DNA of 64,000 bases, taken from positions 1,054,001-1,118,000 of the forward strand of contig CM033113.1 in assembly GCA_019321725.1 (NCBI GenBank), read 5' to 3'. The DNA comes from Paulownia fortunei (Eukaryota > Streptophyta > Magnoliopsida > Lamiales > Paulowniaceae). The notes under the pieces were generated by a model. It was not told where the DNA came from, ran no database searches, and saw only the letters and a program-made list of their open reading frames with translations. Both the position numbers and the translations under genes were made by a program. Positions 22,994 through 34,080 of the stretch are shown one piece after another. Every line of letters begins with the position of its first letter. Within the stretch, counting starts at the first letter, position 1.

Positions 22994-23175
22994 GCATGAA
23001 TGAAAATTCAAATGAGCTATAATAAATGATATATAATGAGAGGATATTCCGTTTATTATGTTTTCATCTAATCAGGTAAAATAAAATTTGTTAACAGCTT
23101 TTTAATTAAATGGAAGGTTCTGCCGACAACTGCAATGCAAAAAACTGTAAATGTTCCTTTGGTCTCATTCAAGAA
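22994..23175. repeat. 182-bp exact repeat, copy beside the gap
   Basis: The first 182 bases after the gap are identical to the last 182 bases of the window (63819-64000). An 82-codon open frame starting MEGSADNC (23110) begins inside this repeat. It has no family signature, and I do not call it as a gene. Confidence 0.97.
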
Positions 23176-24375
23176 TTGTTTTTGATAAGTCGAATTCGAA
23201 AGGATGGAGAAATTACTCTCTATGCTCAATTCAAAATTGTGAATGCACCTCGTGAACTAGGTCAATATATCCGGTTTGATTCTTATCTTCATCCTAATGA
23301 ATCCATTGCCATTTTATTTTATCTATTTGATAACTCAAACTTTATGCACTTAACTTAGTTTTTTAAATTTCCAGAAAAAGGAAAAAAGAAGTCAAATTTT
23401 CTTATATAATCCATCTACACGCTTGCTGGTGAATGAATATTTTTTTTTTTTTTGTTTCTTAATTATCAACTATTGAAAAGTACTAATGCATGTCTTCAGA
23501 TTAATTGTTTGCTATTAATTAATTAAATTAGCTTCTAGCTAGCTAGTTCCATGTCCAAATTTTCAAAAATAACTTGAATAAAATACAATATTTTTATTGA
23601 ACATTGGAATTGCGTATAAGCGAAAAGGAAAATGATGAGAGACCAAATGCAAACAGCCAGTGTAGAGATTTTACCAACTCCGACGTTTGGACGACATTGT
23701 TTTGGCTTTTTCGTAAACGTGTAACATTCATCTGAAAACGTTTGGACTGATTCTCTCTCCCCCTCTCTCTCTATCTCTTTCTTTTTCGGATACAAACAAA
23801 TAGGAAGAGATGGATCTTCTTTCTTTGATTTTCAACAAGATTTTTGGAAAGTAACAATTTCATTCAGTTTGCTTTCAAAAAACGCGCCGCCAGCGACCTA
23901 AACACTTAAACATGACTATTTTTTGACGTCTTTTTTTTTTTTTAAAAAAAATTAATTAATCAATTTGCATTTTGCAAAAAAGAGTCAACATCAAAATATT
24001 AATCGTGAGAAGACTAAGCAAAGAGATTTCTTTATTAGTTATAAGGAATGTCGGATGATTGAGTAATTGTTTATCAATTAGTTTCTTTCGTGTAGCTCGG
24101 TGTGATCATGTGCTGCTGCTGCAGCTGCAGCTGCAGCTGGTCATTTTGTGAGCATCCATATAATTTGGGTTGGCACCTCTTTGGCCCATTCTTTCTTACT
24201 CGTCCGATTGATATATTCGGATGATATTTCCACGTTCAAACTTTTGCTTTTCCACATCAGACCATATAATTAACTAAACACCTGACTTAATTGGATGTAT
24301 CAATCATCAGATATGTTGATTAACACGGCCTAACTGGTTTAGATGCAGAATTAGTGAAATGAAGATAATGAAAAA

Positions 24376-24380
<5 letters not shown>
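23176..24380. other. Intergenic, no gene seen
   Basis: Non-coding. Contains a CT-rich stretch near 23750-23785 and a GCTGCTGCTGCAGCTGCAG-type run at 24111-24140, which is self-complementary. No gene is supported. Confidence 0.45.

Positions 24381-24431
<51 letters not shown>
24381..24431. repeat. (AG)25 microsatellite
   Basis: An uninterrupted run of about 25 AG units. It lies some 220 bp past the 3' end of the small gene at 24651-24920. Confidence 0.98.
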
Positions 24432-24434
<3 letters not shown>

Positions 24435-24650
24435 GTTGATCTTGAATGAAATAACACAGACGACACTTGGTACAACAAGATGGTAATTAAGGCTAGCTGT
24501 AGACAATGGTAGTCTATATAAACAAATACAAATTAACAGATGTACCTAATCTTATTCTTTCTTAACGAAATTGGACACTAGCAAATTAATTAACAAAGAT
24601 CACATACATGCATATACGGGAAGTAGCTAGCTAGGGCTCATTCTAGCTAG

Positions 24651-24920
24651 CTAGTTCCCAAAAAGGCGGGTTCCGTCGTGTCTGGACTGCTGCTTCTTTG
24701 AGTGGCTTGTGGCTGTGCTTTTAACTTCATTGTTGTTAAAGACATGACCTGCTGGAGAGGCACGAGGTTTTGAAGTGGTGTTTGTATCAGTGGTACCATG
24801 ATGTGTTGAACGAGCACAAAGTGAATCAGAATGGGGTTTGGTGTTGGGTTTGTTACCAGGGCTTGAGGCATAGGAGGACTTATCATTCCCAAAACCTAGT
24901 TTTTCTGCAGCTGAAGCCAT
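24651..24920 (-). CDS. Small hydrophilic protein, unknown function (89 aa)
   Basis: The - strand frame starts ATG at 24920 and encodes 89 residues, beginning MASAAEKLGFGNDKSS and ending GTRLFGN. The start context is strong (A at -3, G at +4). A consensus TATA box (CTATAAAAAG, 25011-25020) lies about 90 bp upstream, with a pyrimidine-rich leader between. The protein is rich in Ser, Thr, Asn, Lys and Pro, lacks a signal peptide or membrane segment, and looks disordered. I do not recognise the family. The TATA box and start context are the main reason to call it; the overlapping 81-codon frame (24647-24892) on the same strand lacks both. A spurious frame cannot be excluded. Confidence 0.5.
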   Translation of the reverse strand: MASAAEKLGFGNDKSSYASSPGNKPNTKPHSDSLCARSTHHGTTDTNTTSKPRASPAGHVFNNNEVKSTATSHSKKQQSRHDGTRLFGN

Positions 24921-25010
24921 TGTATGGAGGTGATAATAAATGGATATGTTGATGAGAGAATAGCTTTCTAATTAGGTAAGATTGTGAGAAACCTAACCTG
25001 GAGAGGGAGC

Positions 25011-25020
25011 CTTTTTATAG
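25011..25020 (-). promoter_or_regulatory. TATA box of the small gene at 24651-24920
   Basis: CTATAAAAAG on the - strand, followed by a CT-rich initiator region, about 90 bp before the ATG. Confidence 0.55.
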
Positions 25021-25369
25021 GTGGTGTAGGGTTAACTTAGTTAAAAAAAAAAAAAAAAAAAACATAGTCATTTAACCTAATCCCCTAAAATAAAATAAAC
25101 TGGCCTAATTACAGGCTGTTTCTTCATAAGGAAGTTTATCATAAATACTAATTAAAATGAAGTTGTATCATGGCTACAATGGAGATAGGGAGACATGGTG
25201 TGGCATAACAAGAAAATGTCAAAAGTCTGATATACATTGAGGCCATCTAAGGTGCCTACGGCAAGTAATTGACTTATTTGAGAGCGTTGTCAATTTGATT
25301 GATTTTTCTGTAACATAAACCTTCAGATTTTTTAGTATTGATGTATTTAGCTCATCTAATGAATTTGTT

Positions 25370-25660
25370 GAATGAGGAAATTACCGCATTCAGCTGCTTC
25401 CGTTCATATGCAATTTTTTGTGCTTCCATGAATTCTGAAAAATCTGGAGGGAAGTATACCGCGTGCATTCAATATTAGCTCGGTTTTCGGTATGTTTTCA
25501 CACGTATTCCGTTCATATTTGTGCCTGCATATATGACTATTTCCAACACGTAACCATGCATTCAACTGAAGTTTCGTTCAGGTCAGGTATGATAACCGCG
25601 TTCAACCAGCATTGCATTCATATTTAGGGCAACTGTAACACCGACTTTATCTACTAATAC
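25370..25660. repeat. Cluster of reiterated CGTTCA/GCATTCA motifs
   Basis: Short motifs such as CCGCATTCA, CCGTTCATAT, GCATTCAA, CCGCGTTCAA and TGCATTCATAT recur at least eight times in under 300 bp. Repeated short motifs of this kind are typical of subterminal regions of hAT transposons, so this could be a hAT remnant. I see no confirmed terminal inverted repeat. Confidence 0.35.
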
Positions 25661-27546
25661 AATCGCCCACACCAATATTAATCTACTTTTTAATCTTCCT
25701 TTTACTTGGATCTATCAAATCTCTTGTTTGGAAAAAAAACAAAAAAAAAAAAACAGGAGATTTTAAAATTGGAGAGTTTTTATGACAAAAATCTTGTTGA
25801 AGAAATATATACTGGTAATTATATCCTATATGCATGCCTAATTCTAGACTTAGATAAAAAGAAAAAAGAGAAAAAGAAATAATCATCTGGAGATTTCTCT
25901 ATGCACAACCTGAATACCTGGTCTTATGACTGTATTAAACTCCTTCACTTTTGTGCATGCTCTCTTTTTTTTTTTTTTACCAAGTGTTGTTACCCAAGCA
26001 GATTATCTTTTTACCAAGTGTTGTTACCCATTCAGATTATTTTACCCAGAATCGAAGCTCTTAACTTTCATATAGTCTTTCGATGTAGCCTTCTAATTAA
26101 AAATTGTTGTTTCCTTGGGAGTATAAGTCAAATTATTACACCTGGACCATATAAAATAGTACAAAAGTTTTACAATTTTCAATTTTTCCCCTTATTTTTC
26201 CATTCAACAATTGATATTTTTTTTAGTGTCTTACTTTTTATTTTAATTTATAATCTATTTGAACAATTAAGTAATTTATACTTATCTACCACTGAGTAAA
26301 TTACGTTAAACTAAAATAAATGGAATATTCATAAATGGAATCCACTTAAATAATTTAATTGGGCAGATTTTATTTAAAACCAAAGTTTAAAATCAATTTC
26401 TAACAACTCCGAAGTTAATAATGACAGATAGTCTAACCTCTATATCCTATGGAAAACTTAATTTTATTCATGTCATGGGCGACCCCTTTGCAATGCGGTA
26501 CTCGCTACTCAGCCCTACGGCTGAGTATATGTAATACTAATCAGCAGTTCCAGGTTTGCTAATTAAAAAATGAAGTACCAAATTAGCATAAATGAAGTCA
26601 AAGTAGAGTTTGTTTATTGATTTTGTACGAAATATGTTTAATATATCGATAATTAATTCAATTAAAAAATTAATATGTATATTTTTCATTCAATTCATAT
26701 ATATATATATATATATATATCAAATGAAGTATGTGGACTATATGTGTACCGTGCCCATGTTTTTCATAATTTTGAGTACAAATTCGAGCCACCCAATTAT
26801 TGATATTGCCTCCAGTTTAAACAGAAAGTTGAAATTAAAGAAACTATCAATGCATTAAACAAACACAGTCTATTCATAACTAACGTTTGCTTTTTATTGG
26901 AGTATTTGGAAAACGTCGGATGATCCAAATCAGACAATCACGAGCCCCATCCAAATTTGTGTATTGCCTCCCCAATCAGACCACCACGGCCCCCCAAATC
27001 CAGACGCGCCACACAGCTCTGCGTCCTCTCATCGTTGCTTCCAGATACAATAACTCATATACAATTGGCTGTTTAAGCAGCCCAGTGTAGAACCAACATG
27101 CATCGGCTTCTTCTTACTATTCTCCATTAATCAACATACATATACTCTCAGAATCGTTTGCTTCTTTAGTTGAAATGATTAATAATTGATTAAAAATATG
27201 AGATTAGGTTAATTAAATGTGTATTTTGATGAATAATTATATGGATTATTATGCCTTTGACTAATTTATCCTTAACTAAAAATTCTCATAAATTAGTCTA
27301 GATTTAAATTGTAATATATGATTTAAAATCTTGGATATTATAGTCAAAATATATTCTATATATTTTAAATAAGAGGGTGTGACTATTTCATCTTACCTCA
27401 TAGGTGGGATGAATTATTTAACAAAAATCATCAATTATGTCGGATTGAGTTTTATCATAGGCCACCATCACTAAGAGTAAATATTTGACTAAATTGAATA
27501 TCTTAGTATATTCAACCTAATCAAACAAAGTAAACAAGCTCTTAAG
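25661..27546. other. Intergenic, no gene called
   Basis: Mostly AT-rich. A 34-bp direct repeat (TTACCAAGTGTTGTTACCCA at 25977 and 26011) lies at 25977-26044, and a TA run at 26698-26720. The 132-codon frame at 25901-26299 is low-complexity Phe/Leu-rich and is not convincing. Confidence 0.4.
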
Positions 27547-28060
27547 CAATAACAATGGCTTATTGGCTCTCTTCTTGGACTATGTTTCTATATGGTTGTT
27601 GTAAATTAGTTGCACCGTGTTGAAATAAGTTCCCAAAGACAATATAAAGCGGGGATAAACGCTACTTTTGGTGCCTTCATTTTGTGGTGGTATGTTTTCA
27701 CTTGATAAAGTGAAATTATTTATGCACCCGTAGCTACTATAGTGTACACTTTTATTAATAGTTAACATATAAAGCTAGATTATTAACACATGAAATAAGT
27801 TTTTTCTTGAGTTCATTATCAATAAAAGTATATATAGATGTGAATGTAAATGTTAGAGGTGGATGGACTATAGGCATAAGCAGTCAATAATAATGATTTA
27901 GGGGAATGTTTCTATAAAATAATTGATCAAAATATAGAATCATAATGAAAAAACGAGAATGATAAAGATTTAATGATTCTTCAATACATATCCATAGAGC
28001 ATATTTGAAAATTCTATCCCCTAATTAAGTAAAGGTCAGACACAACATCGAATGCGGTCA
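27547..28060 (+). pseudogene. Relic of the Pro/Phe-rich secreted protein gene
   Basis: The stretch 27547-27590 resembles the start of the gene at 40956 (AAGCAAT..ATGGCTT, then GGACTATGTTT). After about 20 bases it jumps directly to the 3' flank of that gene: CACCGTGTTGAAATAAGTTC (27613), then TTTTCACTTGATAAAGTGAA, AAAGCTAGATTATTAACACA and GTTAGAGGTGG, in the same order as 41505-41950. The repeat-rich coding region is missing. This is a gene copy that has lost its coding body. Confidence 0.75.
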
Positions 28061-30400
28061 CCTAAATGCCGAATTTCAATGGTCAAAAATGTTTAATTTA
28101 GCCCTGCATGCAAGTGACGTATAACAGAGGTTCATTATTTTTCCTTACAGTATCTTTTTTTTACTGAATAATGAAGACCTCCTCAATCCTCATCCCTTTT
28201 ATTACAAACATATATAACGTAGGATGCGAATCGGGCGTTAATGATTTTCTTCTACAAACAAAGATACCGACGAGACTACGTCTTCTCTAGATCTGTCTAG
28301 AATTTTCTAATTTTATGTAATTTTTATGAATGTTTTATAATTGCATGAATGCCTTGAATGCTCAAAAATATTAGTTATTAAAATACATTTAAGAATAGAT
28401 GATGAAAATATAATTATTATCTATTCTAAAATTTTAATATAGAAAAAAAAATTACATATAAAATGGTATTTATTAAAATATAAATAGAAATACTAGTTAT
28501 TTTTTATTAACATTAAAAGAATTTGAATAAATTTTGATAGAAAACTAATTTTATATCTACACAATTCAAAATATCATATCCTCATATTGTTGTAATTTTT
28601 TGTTATTTTCTGTAAGTTTAGAGTTTTTTAATAATTTTTATGTAAATTTCTGTAATTTTTTTGTAGTTTTATGTAAATTTCTTTTGTAAATTTTGCTGTA
28701 ATTTTATTTTTTTTTGTATTTTCAATAATTTTTAATGGAATATTAATGAAATCTGTAATTTGTGATTTATGAAAATTAATAATTTTATAGTTTGAAGGAA
28801 ATTTTCTTTAGGTAATTTAGGAAACACCTCGTGCTATGTAAAAGCTCCATGGAGCATTTTTGTAATTCTAGTTAATTCATACATGCATATATCAAATGAT
28901 GGGCATATTGGTCAATTCACATGAAAATTTTAGTCTAAGTCTGTCAAAAAACACCCACCTTCGCACAGCCCGGCGTGCTGCACAATTTTCGTATACATTA
29001 ATGGATTAGGGTTTTTTTTGCAGGATTTTTCTTAAGGGAGAGTTTTAGGCTATTTTCTCAACATTTTTTTTTCCAGTAAAATACAAGAGGTAAATTTATA
29101 ATTTATCTAATATCATTCAGTCATAATGGTTTCAATTGTGTTTAAACACCGCTCTAGATATCCTATATAAAAAAGGGCAGCACCAAAAGTAAAGCTAATT
29201 GCTAACCATTGCAATATTGCATATATTTGATATCATTTAGATATTTAATATGGAAGTACAAATAATGAGAAAGATTGTGTAATAGAAATGGAACTAAAGA
29301 AACAATATTCAATAATTAAGCTAAAATAAAATTATTTATTAACAAGCACTTCAACTCGCCACCACAATATGTAATCTAGAGGCAAAGTTATATAATTTCT
29401 ATAAATTTACTATATTAAGTTCAAACAAAATTTACTGTTTCAATATTATAACACTAATATTTTTCCTTATATATAAAAAAGAAGAGTAAAATTGAAGAAC
29501 GTGTTAAATTTTCACATCACTAAACAATCAAAAAAACATTGGAAGAAAATTCAAGAAAACTGAAAATCACTCAAATTACCCACCATTTACACGGAGAAAA
29601 TAAAGCACGCTCGAAAATCAATTATTGGGATCTGCTTAGTTTAGTGGGAAATTATAGATTACCGTGGTTAAAGATAAATTTTTTAGAGAAAAAAATAATG
29701 ATAAAATTAAGAATTGAAAAAGTCAAATTTTAGTGGCCATTGACCCTCTTGCTGTCAACATCACATAAAATGGCGTATACCCCACTTGGAAAGACTTGAA
29801 ATTTTAAAAAAGTTAGTTGATGGTAAGGATTTATGTTGTTGGGAGGTGATTGACTGAAAATGAGAGAAATTTTACTAAAACGTGGGTGATTCAGCTTTAA
29901 ACGGTTGCATATTTATGCTTTTAACATTTAACCAATCTAAGTAATAATGCACGAATTTTTATTTTGGACATGCAAATCATGATTGCTTAATCATAATTGA
30001 AAGTATTAATCAACTTTATGTAGTAGTATTAGCATTTTTCTTGGTTTTTGTGCTGTCCATTTATGATAACCCTCCTCAGTCAATTTTCTTTTCTTTTTAA
30101 ATTATATGATAAGCGCGTTCAATTTTCTGCTCTCAACCGCAACTGCAACTGCAACGTCTAATTATGATAACCCAATTCCATTCTTTCACGCAACCCTCGG
30201 CATCCGCACCTATTGCCTATTGGGCGGTTGTAAGCTGTAATCACCAATTTTATCTACTTACAAAAAACAAGTGGAAGTTTGAAATTCGGTATGTATTTGA
30301 CAAACATCTCTCGTTGAAGAAGTATTCCTTGGCAGTTTTGCTGACATTATTATTACTCAATATTAATTTCCATTGAGCAAAAAGAATGGTGAAAAGCAGA
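28061..30400. other. Intergenic, no gene seen
   Basis: AT-rich. A block at 29311-29390 (TTAAGCTAAAATAAAATTA, then TTAACAAGCACTTCAACT) recurs twice at 46095-46225. T-rich stretches with TGTAATTTT words fill 28580-28720. The 64- and 70-codon frames at 29539 and 30164 have no support. Confidence 0.4.
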
Positions 30401-31517
30401 CGGAGTGAGGGGCCGGGCTGCTCTATTTTTCATATATAAATTTAATAAATTTAAAAATTTTGTTTCCCCTTGAATAATGAAATTATTAATCCTACTTTTC
30501 AAATTTTTATAATCCTGTTTTGAATATGTAAATTTAATAAATTTAAAAATATTTTAAAATTATTTGAAATTTTATTTTTTCAAAAAATTTAAGTGATGGA
30601 ATTTTTTTATTATTACAAAGTTTTAAAAAGTATTTGTACTAACTTTTAAAATTTTATTATGATTTTATTTATACAAAATGACTTATTTAAGTTAAAAAAT
30701 ACTCATTATTGTTATTTTTTATATTTTATTTTTTAATTTTTAACTTATTTAATTCCACTTTCTTTACTTATTATTGAAATTTTTAAAATTTTTATTTTGC
30801 AATAAATTATAGGTGTAGGTTTTTCATAATATATTTTATTTGGTTAATCATTATGAAATAATGCTCACATTCTTGCATAATTTTTGGAAGTAAGCTTGAT
30901 TCCCAAATCTATTTTTGACATGTTACTTTAAATTTTTATTGATGATAAGAATTAATTTTATTTGAAAAATAGGTCTCTTTCACAATAAAAATAGTTAAAA
31001 ACTTAATTAGTGGTTTAATATATTATAAATTCATTATTTTCTTAAAATGTTTTTCATTCATACTCATTTTGTTTATTTATTTTATTGAGTTTTTTTATCT
31101 AATATTTTACATTTTCACTTGCTTTTCAAATTTGTTTGTTCCAATAAGAATTAGATTGTCATCTCATTTTAATTATAGTATGGGATATGATTTCACAACA
31201 ACAAAGTTAGAATATTAAAATTAATTTTTTTGTTTAAAACTTTTTTCTCAAGTAATCTTTTACAAATATGTAGCTACCTATATAAATTTTATTTTATTTG
31301 AAGAATATTTTTTTCACAATAATAAAAAAAATTAAACACTTAATAATGACCCCGTAAAATTGTGATAAAACTGTTGAGAGTTACTCTAGTATTCAGATTT
31401 TCTATCTTTATAAGTTAGTTTTTATTTTTAGTTAGATTGAATTAGAATTGGTTTCATTTTCGTTTACAAGTCATTGTTTATTTGAATACATTGATACTTA
31501 TGCAAGTATGATAGGTA

Positions 31518-31554
<37 letters not shown>

Positions 31555-31694
31555 TTTTATTTATAATTGTATTTATTTTTTAATAATTAGTTAGGAAAAA
31601 AATTATAATAAAGAATATTTTTATAAATAAAAAATAATTAATATTATATTTTTGACGACCCGATTTTATCTCCTATACTAAAATCATGACTCCG
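30401..31694 (+). repeat. Unclassified interspersed element, copy 1
   Basis: Matches 47981-48712 in opposite orientation over most of its outer parts. It starts CGGAGTGAGGGGCCGGG, and its other end reads, on the - strand, CGGAGTCATGATTTTAG. Thus CGGAGT forms a short inverted terminal motif. About 1.3 kb, very AT-rich inside, no coding sequence. A TA run sits at 31519-31548. Confidence 0.6.
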
Positions 31695-32171
31695 TTCCTG
31701 GTGAAAGAGACCACCTCCTCTGCTTATCTAAAATAATATACTTTAGTTAATTATGATGTTTTTATTTCAATTTTGTATATTAATTACAAAATAGTTAGAA
31801 ACATATTTTACAAGATTAATGACATAAACATAAAGTAATTGCAATTTTGTTTGTCCTAGCCCAACTATTAAGAACTAGATCCGACTTGTGTGAATTTTGC
31901 TGATCAGCCTTTTAAAAGCGAAAATAGGCCGGAGTCCAGTATGAACTTGAATCAGATCCAGGCCCATTCGAAAAGCTTGACCTACTGTATTTTTGGATGC
32001 AATGTTAATCTGAAAAGCTGGGCCCCACTGTAATTTTGGATGCAATGCAATGTTGATTAGTTCAATTTAAAAACATATGTATTTTACCTATAGTGATGTG
32101 CAATATTAGGCACGAGATTTATCAAAATTTCATAATTTTATTTTTTATGTATGTCTTTCTGTTGTCCTAAG

Positions 32172-32541
32172 CAATGTTTTGAAAATCAAATCGGACTGGC
32201 CGGTCCAATTGAAAATCGGAGGTCGGTTCGGTTCGGTTAGGTCCAAAAATTGTTTGATCGATTTTCAATTTTTTATTTTTTATTTTTATAAAGGTTTTAA
32301 TTTGATATTTTGTTATATTTATGTGATTATTTGGATTTTGAATTTTGTTATATATTTTTTATGTAGTTATTTATTTATTTTTATATTTAAAATGTATTGC
32401 ATAACAATTAATCTATTATATTATTATTTTATATAATAAAATAAGAAAATATAATTAATTTTCATTAAATTGGTCCGACCAATTGAACTATTAATTATTA
32501 ACAAGATCGATTTAATCACCGATTCAGTTATGAAAATATTG
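32172..32541. mobile_element. hAT-type MITE with 8-bp target duplication
   Basis: The ends are imperfect inverted repeats: CAATGTTTTGAAAATCAAA on the left and, on the - strand, CAATATTTTCATAACTGAA on the right, each followed by a CGG-containing block. The flanks carry GTCCTAAG (32164-32171) and GTCCTAAA (32542-32549), an 8-bp target-site duplication with one mismatch, as expected for the hAT superfamily. It is 370 bp and has no coding capacity. Confidence 0.75.
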
Positions 32542-32856
32542 GTCCTAAATGAATAATGAATCCATAAAAGATAGCTTCATTAAAAGGTTTTCCCAAACCC
32601 TAGGATTCTGGATGCATTGACAATGTGCATTCTTTGATGCATTTTACCTTGATCTAGTACTTCAATTTAATTACTATATTATAACAAAATGGATTATAGT
32701 ATTCACTTGAGACGAAATTCTTGATGATGATTGATAGACATTCTTTCAAGAAGCAAAATATTCATACCTTGCTGAGCTTTAGATTTAACAAAGTAAACAA
32801 TTTTGTGCTCATATAAATGGTGATGACTGATGTAGGAGGCTTTGGTGGCCCTTGTT

Positions 32857-33346
32857 GCCCTTTTTTAAATAAAATACACATATTTACATAATGATGATGA
32901 ATAATTGTTATAAAGAATACTATTGCTATTAATTATAATGACAAATAATCACGTATTGATGCAATGTATGATGCATATAATTAGTATTTACACATAAAAT
33001 TCTTGATTTATATTTAGTAAATATAATCAAATAAAATTTAACAATTAATACTTCTTACCACTACTGATATTAATTTACCAATAATTCCTAGATTTTGTAA
33101 TTCAGAAATTATTATCATTCACAGTATTTACAAGTAAAATGCATAGTTAATACTTAATTATCACATAACTATTAATGAATCCCTACAATAGATGTTATAA
33201 ATAATATTCTATTAAACTTATCTGTAAATATTGTGATAATAAGTAATAGTATAACTGATAATCTTAGTACAATAATCAATATACTTAAAATGGCAATCGG
33301 ATTAACCTTATGTTTCATGAGGTCTCTGTCCAATTGTCCTGCCTTA
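32857..33346 (+). repeat. Diverged copy of the sulfiredoxin upstream region
   Basis: Aligns collinearly with 43053-43542, the region just upstream of the sulfiredoxin exons. Shared blocks include ATAATTGTTATAAA, ATAATTAGTAT, TTTACCAATAATTCCTA, GATGTTATAAATAATATTC and the 19-base AATCAATATACTTAAAATG, in the same order. Identity is roughly 80%. Confidence 0.85.
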
Positions 33347-33387
33347 CCCAAGAACTTAGGGCCTTTTCTGTTTCTGACACCACTTTA
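33347..33387 (+). pseudogene. Relic of sulfiredoxin exon 1
   Basis: CCCAAGAACTTAGGGCCTTT and the following TCTGTTTCTG match the second half of exon 1 of the gene at 43658 (43681-43720), with small indels. It continues the collinear upstream block and then switches abruptly to ankyrin-gene sequence. Confidence 0.7.
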
Positions 33388-33652
33388 TCAAGAAGACGAT
33401 TTTAGGGTAATTGATGCTAAACTCACAGCACTCTTCACCTCTATTGTCAGCAACATCATAGCTTTCACATCAACATTTTCCTTTTCTTTTTTTTTTTGGA
33501 GTGGGGTGGGGGGGTGGGGGGGTGGGGTGGGGTGGGGTGGGGTGCCTGTGTTTCACTTATTACTTCTGTATTCGGCTCTCTGCACTTTAACTTACGGGTT
33601 GAAACGATCCGTTCAATATATTGGTCCAGGTCCTGTTCGCCCACGTAAGCTA
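33388..33652 (+). pseudogene. Relic of an ankyrin-PGG gene, last exon
   Basis: The sequence after 33388 reads QEDDFRVI...NIIAFTSTF. This matches the loop and third membrane segment of the gene at 52134 (REEDFLVS...TILAFTSTY). After a G-rich insertion, 33546-33652 matches the end of that gene's last exon (54900-55015), with frameshifts. It is joined directly to the sulfiredoxin exon relic, so everything between the two genes has been deleted. Confidence 0.8.
33501..33545 (+). other. G-quadruplex-prone G-run array
   Basis: About 45 bp made only of G and T, with seven runs of four or more G separated by single T. It lies inside the ankyrin-PGG relic and replaces part of the membrane-domain coding sequence. 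Confidence 0.85.
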
Positions 33653-34049
33653 TAAAATAATTAATATTTTAAAACTAACCTCATTTATATTTCAGAGTAT
33701 ATATACAATTGATATACTTACAAATTTTGCTAAAAATGTATTTAATTAAGATTTTTAAGTACAAAGTGTATTAGAAATAAACCGTTACCAACAAAATTAA
33801 AAAAAAATTATTGATTTAACCTAAAAATATGGGCTCTACATAATAACTTTAGTTGAATTTTATCAAGCCCAAATTAATTACATGACAATGGAATTACACT
33901 TATATATATAATTGTTGTAGGAAATGATCAATCACAAAATAAATATTATCATATTTGTCGTGTAATTAATTGAGGGCCAATCTAACTTTGTGGTATTTGA
34001 ATTACTCTTACCATATGATTATTGTAAACTTTAATGAGAGTAACCAAGT

Positions 34050-34080
<31 letters not shown>

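Noticed and set aside
23110..23358. 82-codon frame MEGSADNC...
   Set aside because: Begins inside the 182-bp exact repeat beside the gap; no family match recognised and no promoter seen.
24111..24140. CTG/CAG run as a coding polyglutamine or polyalanine tract
   Set aside because: No open frame of useful length surrounds it.
25901..26299. 132-codon + frame
   Set aside because: Phe/Leu-rich low-complexity translation of T-rich DNA containing a 34-bp direct repeat; no start context or promoter.
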